64,000 nucleotides of DNA from Radicibacter daui (GTDB lineage: Bacteria; Pseudomonadota; Alphaproteobacteria; Radicibacterales; Radicibacteraceae): assembly GCA_030657355.1 (NCBI GenBank), contig CP131056.1, positions 3,182,501-3,246,500 on the forward strand, in the 5' to 3' direction. Positions 36,033 to 43,855 of the stretch are shown here, piece after piece (positions within the stretch are counted from its first letter, which is position 1; the number at the start of each line of letters is the position of its first letter). A program made the translations under genes and the position numbers. The notes under the pieces are model-generated. The model was given only the letters and a program-made list of their open reading frames with translations, was not told where the DNA came from and did no database searches.

Positions 36033-37111
36033 TTCTTAATTCCCTTCAAGATATTTGAAATAAAATCAAAATATCTTTTTCCAGAACCAGCCATACGGGA
36101 AAATTTTGAATTGTCCTCTACGTCTATTATGGATTTATTCTTTTTAACACTGAAGACAGAAGAAAAATAAGAATCACAAAAAGCTTCTGTTATCTTCTCA
36201 ACCGTTTCAGCCCTGACATGACGAACATCGTCAACCCTGAAGCCTTCTCCGGACCACATCACAAACTCGTAGCTAGGCCAGTAATCAACATTATCAAACT
36301 CCTCTCGAATGACGTCGACCGCGGCGCGAAGAATAGATTTCCCTCGCATCGTCGCGGTCACAACATCCACATCTAAAAAAGTACGACTTAACGGTATTGG
36401 CGAGACGGTAAATACGAGCCTCTTTTCCCGAAAGTGATTTTCAAAAATTCTACAAATCCCCCTTAAAGCTTCAAGAACTTCTAAAAAACCTTTATTAGCA
36501 AAAGTCACCCTATCCGCATAAGCTCCATTATACTCAGATATATATCCACCATATTTGTTTAAACAAAACGCCTCCACAAGACCTAGCGTTATTACAATAA
36601 TTTTCGATGTCTCTACTCCATATTTAATATTATCAAACATTATTTCCCTAACAGATAATACATCCTCCACGCTCCTTCCATATAAGGCCCTTCTATAAGG
36701 GTCCCAGAAGCGACGATCCCCATTTTTACAGGTTTCTATAATGGATTCAGGGACGGGGCGCCACAGCCCTACAGCCCCCTCCAAGTCCTGCAGCACCGAA
36801 AAAGGTGTATAGCATTGATAGTGAACACGCTCATCCCACCCCCCCCAACTGGGATTAATTTTTATCTCGGAAGGAAGTAAGCTGGATATTCTTTCATCGA
36901 CTTTGGGGTGGACTAAAATATCACGCCGCTCCAAAACGGACCGAATTTCATTGGCAAAACACGATCCAATAGCAAATACTTCGGTTTCAATATCAAAATT
37001 TGATTTTTTTTCATAAGGAAGATGCCTCGAGTTAACGATTTTCCCCCAACTATTATACTTTCTGCTTTTAGATATATTTTCCGCTCTAACAAAGCTCAGA
37101 CCCGAAAGCAT
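36029..37111 (-). CDS. GSCFA-domain protein in the AT-rich island
   Basis: 360 aa from ATG 37111, preceded by GGGGAG about nine bases away and two bases after the PhyH stop; an in-frame ATG at 37171 would overlap that gene by 58 bp. The family's name motif is intact at residues 49-53 (FAIGSCFANEIRSVL). IIVITLGLVEAF and FTVSPIPLSRTF are the other conserved blocks, and the fold is related to SGNH/GDSL hydrolases. GSCFA proteins are of unknown function and often lie in polysaccharide or secondary-metabolite clusters. AT-rich composition. Confidence 0.85.
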   Translation of the reverse strand: MLSGLSFVRAENISKSRKYNSWGKIVNSRHLPYEKKSNFDIETEVFAIGSCFANEIRSVLERRDILVHPKVDERISSLLPSEIKINPSWGGWDERVHYQCYTPFSVLQDLEGAVGLWRPVPESIIETCKNGDRRFWDPYRRALYGRSVEDVLSVREIMFDNIKYGVETSKIIVITLGLVEAFCLNKYGGYISEYNGAYADRVTFANKGFLEVLEALRGICRIFENHFREKRLVFTVSPIPLSRTFLDVDVVTATMRGKSILRAAVDVIREEFDNVDYWPSYEFVMWSGEGFRVDDVRHVRAETVEKITEAFCDSYFSSVFSVKKNKSIIDVEDNSKFSRMAGSGKRYFDFISNILKGIKK

Positions 37112-37113
37112 TT

Positions 37114-38277
37114 TTAGAGCTCCCCAATACGAGAAATTAGATTTCTTAGATAACCAAACATTCCACGACATTTTTTCTCAGCATTGCCGCCATAATTCAA
37201 GCTGGTCCGTTTCCAAGCCGCCCCTCCGCCATAACGAGCTTCAATCTCTGGAAATCTTGGTATGGGATTAAAATAAAGTGAACTCGCATATTCTATTTGC
37301 AGCATCAATCGATAGCCGGAACGTACCGGTTCTCCTTTATGAAAGCCTCGAGTATTTTCAAAAATTATGGATCCTGCCGGCCCAATTATCTTCCTCACTC
37401 TACTTTTTTCATAACTATCATATACTTCATGATCCTCCAAACGCCGGACGGCCCCCCCTCCAGGTATACGACTTTCATAATCTTCTACTGAGCCCGTGAC
37501 ATAAACATGCGGACCATTTTCTTCATTTACGTCGTTTAGGTAAAAAAATATTTTTAAAAATTTGATAAATTCCTGATCTTGATGAAATTTTTGGGCGTTT
37601 CGATTTTGCGACGAGCTTTGCCTCTTGGCAGTATCGCTGTCCTTGAAGGTCCACCATGCATTAGTTTGAACATGGATGGGCGTAGCGCCGAGAAAACGCT
37701 GAGCGACGCCCAACAAGTATGGGTCAAAAGCGATGTCTTGAAGTATCCTCTCAGATGCAAATGAAGGCATATCTTTGAGCCACCACACTCCCGTAAGAGT
37801 GGAGATGTTTCTTTCTATTGAACCTCCATATTTTGATTTTTTCTGCATTTTATTGTAAAATTTATACTGCTTTAAAATATTCCTTACTTTTGAAATATAC
37901 TCGGTTGGCAAATGAATATCGGATTCAAAAACCCCGTCCTCACGAAGAAAAGCCTCAGGGCGGAAGTTGCTTTTATCGAAATTTGGGAAAATTGAGGGAA
38001 CGCCTGACAGATCCAACCTTTCATTAAACAATTTAGCTATAATATCATTTAATAGGCAGCTTCTATCATAGTTTAGAAAATCTTTCCATTTTAAAGAATC
38101 TGAGAAGTGATTTGTTTCAAAATAACCCTGTTTCAGTTCGGAATTTAGAACACTCAATGCCACAGCACAAAACTCTGCCCCCTCATTCATTGACCCCACT
38201 TTGGAAATCAGAGCGTCATCGAAAGAAAAATTTGGATTTATACTCTTAGCCACCGTCAATAGGTCTTGGATCGTCAT
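37114..38277 (-). CDS. Phytanoyl-CoA dioxygenase-like Fe(II)/2-oxoglutarate oxygenase
   Basis: 387 aa with GAGGGTG before the ATG. The iron triad is visible: His232 and Asp234 in AQKFHQDQEF, and the distal His313 in TRGFHKGEPVRSGYRLMLQ; Arg319 or Arg323 would bind 2-oxoglutarate. The double-stranded beta-helix core spans about 195-330 (FFYLNDVNEENGPHVYVTGS). PhyH-type enzymes hydroxylate lipids, sugars or natural products. The first 160 residues are helical and have no recognised match. First gene of the three-gene island operon; AT-rich. Confidence 0.87.
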   Translation of the reverse strand: MTIQDLLTVAKSINPNFSFDDALISKVGSMNEGAEFCAVALSVLNSELKQGYFETNHFSDSLKWKDFLNYDRSCLLNDIIAKLFNERLDLSGVPSIFPNFDKSNFRPEAFLREDGVFESDIHLPTEYISKVRNILKQYKFYNKMQKKSKYGGSIERNISTLTGVWWLKDMPSFASERILQDIAFDPYLLGVAQRFLGATPIHVQTNAWWTFKDSDTAKRQSSSQNRNAQKFHQDQEFIKFLKIFFYLNDVNEENGPHVYVTGSVEDYESRIPGGGAVRRLEDHEVYDSYEKSRVRKIIGPAGSIIFENTRGFHKGEPVRSGYRLMLQIEYASSLYFNPIPRFPEIEARYGGGAAWKRTSLNYGGNAEKKCRGMFGYLRNLISRIGEL

Positions 38278-38432
38278 GCTTCACCCTCGAAGAAAAACAT
38301 ACATACACAGAAAGCCCTGTTTGCCGATGCATAAAAGAGCCAACCAACGGGCCGCTTCAACATTGTTCCTGCGGCCGATATCCATTGAGCGGCTTATCAG
38401 AGATTATCACCTATCTTTTGCGAACAAGATAC

Positions 38433-40235
38433 TCAACTAAGCTTAATTACCGCCGTCGCCGCCTTCAGCCACTCAAGCACCGGCCCCTCGTCGATCAGCG
38501 GGGAGATCTCGTTCCACACCCGGGCGTGATAGGCATTGATCCAGGCCCGCTCTTCCGGCAGCAGGATTTCGACAAGGATCAGCTCGCGGCTGATCGGGGC
38601 GAGCGTCAGGGTTTCGAAGGAGAAGAAGCGACGCTCGGCGCCCACCAGCGCCTGGCATTCTTCCACCGCCACCAGATTTTCGATGCGGATGCCATAGCGG
38701 CCGGTGCGGTAATAACCCGGCTCGTTGGAAAGGATCATGCCGGGCTGGAGCGCCACCGTGCTGGCGGCCTTGGAGATACGCGCCGGCCCCTCATGCACGC
38801 TCAGATAACTGCCGACGCCATGCCCGGTGCCATGGTCATAATCGAGGCCCTGCTGCCACAGGAACTGACGGGCAAAGGCGTCCAGCTGGCCGCCCACGGT
38901 GCCGGCGGGAAAACGCGCACGGGACAGCGCGATATGGCCGCGCAGCACGGCGGTGAAATGCGCCCGCATCTCTTCCGTCGGCACGCCGATGGCCACGGTG
39001 CGGGTAATGTCGGTAGTGCCGTCCTGGTACTGGGCGCCGCTATCGATGAGGAAAAGCTCGCCCAGCCCCAGCATGCGGTTGCTTTCCGCGCTTACCCGAT
39101 AATGCACGATGGCGCCGTTGGGCCCGCTGCCGGAGATGCTGTCAAAGGAATTGCCACGAAAGAGCGGGTCTTCGGCACGGAAGGCATAGAGCCGGTCCAC
39201 CACCGTCATCTCGTCAAGCCCGCCGCCGGCCGCCGTCTCTTCCAGCCAGTGGAGGAAGCGGGCCATTGCCGCACCATCGCGCCGGTGCGCCGCCCGGCAA
39301 CCGGCCAGCTCCGCTGCATTCTTGCAGGCCTTGGGCAGGGAGATCGGGTCCATGCCGCGCTCAAGGGTCGCGCCAGCAGCCTTCAGCCGTTCGGCAAGCC
39401 ACAGCGCGGTATTGGAAGGGTCAATGCGCACCTTGAGGGCCTGCGTGCCCAGATCGTCCAGCACGGCGCCCAGCGCGTCCGGCGCGCGCACGCTGACACG
39501 GTTGCCGAGCGTGGCCTTTACCGCCGGCGTCAGCTTGCCCTCGGCTACGAACCAGTCGACGCGCCCGTCGGCATGCAGCACGGCGAAAGAAAGCGGTAGC
39601 GGCGTGTTGGGCACATCGGCGCCGCGCACATTGAGAAGCCAGGCAATAGCGTCCGGCTGGGTCAGCAGCGCGGCGTGGATACCGTCAGCCCCGAGCGCCC
39701 CGCCGATGGCGGCGCATTTGTCCGCGGCTTCCTGCCCGGCATATTCGATGAGCTGCGGCACGATGGCGGCCATCGGCGGGGCAGGCTGGTCTTCCCAGAT
39801 AAGATCGATCAGGTTCTCCGCCACCGGCACGGCGCTCACGCCCGCCCGCGCCAGCTCCGCCGTCATCCAGTCCACCTGGCTCACGGTGAAGAGCCACGGG
39901 TCAAAGCCAACCTTCGCCCCGGCCGGCAAGGTGGTGGCAAGCCAGCGGGCCGCCGGCTCCTCCACCAGGTGGTGGATTTCCCAATCCGCCGCATCCACCT
40001 GCTGGCCGGCCTGCAGGGTGTAGCGCCCATCCACGAACAGGGCCGCCCGGTCCATCAGGATGGCCGCGACACCGGCCGAGCCGGTAAAGCCGGAAATCCA
40101 TTCCAGCCGCTCGGCTCGTGCCGGCACATACTCACCCTGATGTTCGTCAGCCTTGGGAACGAGAAAGGCCGCAAGCCCGCCGCTGGCCATCAGGGCACGC
40201 AGGCGGGAAAGGCGGATGCGGATCGTATCGGTCAT
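38433..40235 (-). CDS. pepP: Xaa-Pro aminopeptidase (aminopeptidase P), intact copy
   Basis: 600 aa from ATG 40235 (MTDTIRIRLSRLRALMASGG). Three-domain long-form M24B peptidase. The C-terminal pita-bread domain has the five metal ligands: Asp in FLIDSGAQYQDGTTDITRT (two), His in GTGHGVGSYLSVHEGP, and Glu in SNEPGYYRTG and YGIRIENLV. It removes N-terminal residues before proline. Its last residues (AVIKLS) are not shared with the broken copy (TAAL), and come from AT-rich DNA, so the 3' end appears to have been rebuilt at the island junction. Confidence 0.92.
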   Translation of the reverse strand: MTDTIRIRLSRLRALMASGGLAAFLVPKADEHQGEYVPARAERLEWISGFTGSAGVAAILMDRAALFVDGRYTLQAGQQVDAADWEIHHLVEEPAARWLATTLPAGAKVGFDPWLFTVSQVDWMTAELARAGVSAVPVAENLIDLIWEDQPAPPMAAIVPQLIEYAGQEAADKCAAIGGALGADGIHAALLTQPDAIAWLLNVRGADVPNTPLPLSFAVLHADGRVDWFVAEGKLTPAVKATLGNRVSVRAPDALGAVLDDLGTQALKVRIDPSNTALWLAERLKAAGATLERGMDPISLPKACKNAAELAGCRAAHRRDGAAMARFLHWLEETAAGGGLDEMTVVDRLYAFRAEDPLFRGNSFDSISGSGPNGAIVHYRVSAESNRMLGLGELFLIDSGAQYQDGTTDITRTVAIGVPTEEMRAHFTAVLRGHIALSRARFPAGTVGGQLDAFARQFLWQQGLDYDHGTGHGVGSYLSVHEGPARISKAASTVALQPGMILSNEPGYYRTGRYGIRIENLVAVEECQALVGAERRFFSFETLTLAPISRELILVEILLPEERAWINAYHARVWNEISPLIDEGPVLEWLKAATAVIKLS

Positions 40236-40374
40236 CTCGGGGGCGGGTCCTGAAGCTCGGGCGGCGGGATGGAGGCTTGCCATCCCTCTTGCGCCGACCT
40301 TAAGTCAGAGCATGGGGCAAGCGCCACCCCGCCATCATCAGGGGCGCCAGATCAAAGCCCGAGGAAAGAGCTGG

Positions 40375-41337
40375 ATGACGGCCCCGGTCGCATCGCTGAG
40401 TTTGAGGCCGCTGGGCCCTGCCGACGCCGGAGAAGTCCAGGCACTGACCAATCGCATCAGCGATGAAACCGGCATGCTGCTGCAAGCCCCCGGGGAGCGC
40501 CCGCCAATTGGCCCGATGACAGCATTGCTGGAACTGCTGGCGATCAGCCCTGAAAGCGGTATTGCCATCGGCGCCTGGCAGCAGGGCCGGCTTGCCGGCT
40601 ACGGCATGGCATTGGCCGATAGCGGCAGTGGGCTTTCCGGCTTCTGGCATATCGCGCTTGCCGTGGATGCTCCGGCACGGGCGAAAGGGCTCGGCAAGGC
40701 GCTCATCGCCGGCCTTGCCGGTTGCGGCCGGGCCGCCGGAGCCCATCACCTCTTGCTTTCCGTACGCACCATCAACGCGCCGGCGATGGGGCTCTACCGC
40801 AGTGCCGGATTTGCCCGCCTCGGCCTTCTGGCTGGCAATCTCGAATGCGAGAGCGGCGGCAATGACGAGTGGATGATGGCCCTTCCCCTCGCCGGGAGCG
40901 ATGCCGGCGCCGCGCGGCTCCCCGCCCTGCCCCCGCCGGCGGCGCCGGCACGCGCCCTGCCCGTTCGCCGGCTTGCCGTACTTGGCCCTTCCCTCGCCGC
41001 CAGCTGGCATGCGCTGGGGCCGGACGGAATTGCCGATACCGCCCTGTGGCCAACCTTCGAACTGGGGGAGGGGCAGTTTCTGGTCCAGCTTCAGCCCGGC
41101 GGCATGCAGCGCACCCGCCATGCCGCCCGGATTGCCCTTGCCACCCGGGCAGGCAGCCCGCCGGGCGCCCTGGCCGGCGCGGTGCAAAGCCTGCCCGGCC
41201 TGCGGGAGGGATTGCGCCGCCTGACCCTGCGGGTGCCGACGGACGGCATGATGGAGGCCGTTCTCGCCGGTGCCGGCTGGCAGCGCGAATATGTGCTGCC
41301 GGGCGGGTCCATCGCCGGCTGGGCCCTCATAGCCTGA
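40375..41337 (+). CDS. GNAT-family N-acetyltransferase with C-terminal extension
   Basis: 320 aa from ATG 40375, with GAGGAAAG upstream. GNAT core at residues 5-160: ALAVDAPARAKGLGKALIAG (acetyl-CoA loop), HHLLLSVRTINAPAMGLYRS and AGFARLGLLAGNLE. Residues 175-320 form a second Ala/Pro-rich domain that resembles a degenerate second GNAT repeat (GLREGLRRLTLRVPTDGMME). The substrate is unknown. Divergent from pepP. Confidence 0.8.
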   Translation: MTAPVASLSLRPLGPADAGEVQALTNRISDETGMLLQAPGERPPIGPMTALLELLAISPESGIAIGAWQQGRLAGYGMALADSGSGLSGFWHIALAVDAPARAKGLGKALIAGLAGCGRAAGAHHLLLSVRTINAPAMGLYRSAGFARLGLLAGNLECESGGNDEWMMALPLAGSDAGAARLPALPPPAAPARALPVRRLAVLGPSLAASWHALGPDGIADTALWPTFELGEGQFLVQLQPGGMQRTRHAARIALATRAGSPPGALAGAVQSLPGLREGLRRLTLRVPTDGMMEAVLAGAGWQREYVLPGGSIAGWALIA

Positions 41338-41498
41338 CGCCCGGAAGGCGGCCGAACAGGAAATCGCGGAAAACCGGCCCTTCTATCGGCTAGCCTATAC
41401 GATAGTACGCTTGCCGACAGTCAGCCGATGTTCCAGCCTTTAACTGGGGAAGGCCCGGTTCCCGGGTGTTCGCGAGGGGAAGGAACTGCTGAAGAGCG

Positions 41499-43364
41499 AT
41501 GAGCTTTCGCCTGCGCATATTGCTCGCCATCACGGCGGTGCTGTTGCTGGTGCTGGGGCTGCAAACCTGGCGTGCCATCTCGCTGGATGCCGAGGCCCGG
41601 ATGACGGCGCTCGATGAAAAGCTGCGCCTGCTCACCTCCGTTTATGCCCGCTCTCTCGCAGGCCCGCTCTGGACGGTCGATAATAACCAGGCCGTCACCC
41701 AGATGGAGGCGCTGGGCACCGACCCGGACTTCTTCCGTGCCGAGGTGCTGGACGAGCAAGGCCGCCCGATGCTGGCCATCGGCGCCCCGCCGGCCGACGG
41801 CCTCGTGCATGCCTCAGCCCCCGTGGTCTGGCAGGGCACCACGATCAACCATTTTGTGCTCTATCTTTCCACCACCCGCTCGACGACCGAAATCCATCGC
41901 CTCGCCTTGCGCCAGGTGACGGACAATCTGGTGGTCTTCATCGTTCTGCTCTCGACCCTTGCCCTTGCCCTTGCCCTGCTGGGCCGCCCGCTTGCCCTGC
42001 TCACCCAGACCATGAATGTGCTGGCGCGCGGCGACCGGCTGACCCGCATTCCCTATACCGAACGCAAGGACGAGATGGGCGACATGGCGCGTGCCATCGC
42101 CGTTTTCCGCCATTATGCCGAAGAGCTGGACACCAAGACCGAGCTGGAAGAGCGTACGCGCGAACTGGCCGTCGCCCGCCAGTCCGCCGAGGCCGCCAAC
42201 CGCGCCAAGTCCGAATTCCTCGCCAATATGAGTCATGAGCTGCGCACACCGCTCAACGCCATCATCGGCATCTCCGAGATGCTGCTGGAGGATGTCGAGG
42301 ATAATGGCGACGAGGTCTATCGCGAGCCGCTGGAGCGCGTGGACCGCGCCGGGCGCCATCTCCTGCATCTCATCAACGAAATCCTCGACCTCTCCAAGAT
42401 CGAGGCCGGCCGGGTGGAGCTGATCGTGGAGACCTTCTCCATCGCCTCCATGGTGGGCGACATCGTGGTGACGGTAACTCCGCTCGTTCGCAAGAACGGG
42501 TCGGACTTCAAGGTCACTTGCCCGCCCGAACTGGGCCTGATGATGAGCGATAGCACGCGCATCGGGCAGATCCTCATGAACCTGCTCTCCAACGCCGCCA
42601 AATTTACGCAAGGCGGAACCGTGTCGCTGACCGTCGAGCGCACGGGGCCCAATATCCGCTTCAAGGTCAGCGATACCGGCATCGGTATCAGCGCCGAGAA
42701 CCTTGCCAAGCTCTTCCGCGACTTTACCCAGGCCGACAGCAGCACCTCGCGCAAATATGGCGGCAGCGGGCTCGGCCTTGCCATCAGCCGGCGCTTTGCC
42801 CGCATGCTGGGCGGCGACATCTCGGTGGCGAGCCACGAAGGCAAGGGCTCGACCTTCGTGCTGACCCTGCCGGCCTCGGTGCCGGAAAACGGCGCTTTTG
42901 CCCGCCGCGCCCCGACCATCAGCGAGAATGCCCTGTCAACTACCGGCGGCCGGCTCGAGGCACTGCGTTCCTGGCGCCCGGGTGTGCTGATGGTAGGCGA
43001 TGCGGAGCAGGAATGCCCGGCCCTGCGTCAGGCGCTGGAAGGCGAAGGCGTGGCGATCCTCAATGCCCCCAACGGGCGTGAGGCGCTGGAGGTGGCGCGC
43101 CGCCATCCCGTCTCCGCCGTGCTCTACGATATTGCGGGGGAAGCCGGCGACCCCTTTGCCACCCTGCGCGAATTCCGCCGCGACCCGCTGCTGGCAACCA
43201 TCCCCGTTGCCGCCCTCGCCCTGCCGACGCAGGAAGCTTCCGCCCGCGCTGCCGGTGCCTGGCAGGTGCTGCCGGAACATCCGCGCATCGAGGCCGTGCA
43301 TGATTTTCTGGTCGAGGCCAGCGTGCTCGACCCCGAGCGGGCGCACACTCTCGCGCAGCCCTGA
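41499..43364 (+). CDS. Hybrid sensor histidine kinase with degenerate receiver
   Basis: 621 aa. TM1 (residues 5-25), periplasmic sensor about 26-140, TM2 (147-170), HAMP, then DHp ([15 protein letters not shown], the phosphorylated His) and HATPase_c ([32 protein letters not shown]). Residues about 485-605 are a receiver fold that keeps the Asp of [10 protein letters not shown], but its first acidic pair is reduced to one ([10 protein letters not shown]), the Thr position is Ala (VAALAL) and the Lys is missing. No response regulator lies nearby. Confidence 0.88.
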   Translation: MSFRLRILLAITAVLLLVLGLQTWRAISLDAEARMTALDEKLRLLTSVYARSLAGPLWTVDNNQAVTQMEALGTDPDFFRAEVLDEQGRPMLAIGAPPADGLVHASAPVVWQGTTINHFVLYLSTTRSTTEIHRLALRQVTDNLVVFIVLLSTLALALALLGRPLALLTQTMNVLARGDRLTRIPYTERKDEMGDMARAIAVFRHYAEELDTKTELEERTRELAVARQSAEAANRAKSEFLANMSHELRTPLNAIIGISEMLLEDVEDNGDEVYREPLERVDRAGRHLLHLINEILDLSKIEAGRVELIVETFSIASMVGDIVVTVTPLVRKNGSDFKVTCPPELGLMMSDSTRIGQILMNLLSNAAKFTQGGTVSLTVERTGPNIRFKVSDTGIGISAENLAKLFRDFTQADSSTSRKYGGSGLGLAISRRFARMLGGDISVASHEGKGSTFVLTLPASVPENGAFARRAPTISENALSTTGGRLEALRSWRPGVLMVGDAEQECPALRQALEGEGVAILNAPNGREALEVARRHPVSAVLYDIAGEAGDPFATLREFRRDPLLATIPVAALALPTQEASARAAGAWQVLPEHPRIEAVHDFLVEASVLDPERAHTLAQP

Positions 43365-43382
43365 GGGGAGAGGGGCGACCGC

Positions 43383-43724
43383 TTACCCCAGTGCTGCCGG
43401 CAGGATATGCTTGCCCTCGGCATCCAGTCTCAGCTCATAGGCCGCGATAACCACCGGAAGCCTGAAGGTGCCGTAGAGATGGGGAAACATCTCGCCATCC
43501 GCGCCTTCAAACAGCACTTCATCTTCCAGTAGCCCGGCGTCAATTGCCACCAGCACCAGCCCTTCCTGCCCGGCGAAAAAGCGCGCGAGCGTACGCGGCA
43601 CCTGGGGGCCGGTGGAAAGGTGAATGAACCCGTCCTTGAGATCGATGCCGGCACCGGTAAAAACGCCCTTCTCCTCCGCGGCTTCCCAGAGATCGGCAGG
43701 CACTATCTTGTAGAGGGTGGACAT
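43383..43724 (-). CDS. DUF952 family protein
   Basis: 113 aa. Conserved DUF952 features: YKIVPADLWEAAEEKGVFTG, GIDLKDGFIHLSTGPQVP and MFPHLYGTFRLPVV. The family is small, cytosolic and of unknown role; an association with glutathione or PLP chemistry has been suggested but not shown. Convergent with the kinase gene, divergent from uvrD. Confidence 0.88.
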   Translation of the reverse strand: MSTLYKIVPADLWEAAEEKGVFTGAGIDLKDGFIHLSTGPQVPRTLARFFAGQEGLVLVAIDAGLLEDEVLFEGADGEMFPHLYGTFRLPVVIAAYELRLDAEGKHILPAALG

Positions 43725-43855
43725 CTGGCTCTCCTTTTCCGGCTGGCTGCCCAGCTAGCATGCGCCCTCCCGCCGCGGCAAGTTAGCCCCGCTAAAACCG
43801 ACAGCGATGCCACCTCGCAGGTGACGCGGGACGCCCGGCTTGTTATATAGCCGGC

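Noticed and set aside
34951-38432. Search for an integrase, transposase, tRNA end or terminal inverted repeats of the island
   Set aside because: None was seen by eye; the only flanking repeat is pepP itself.
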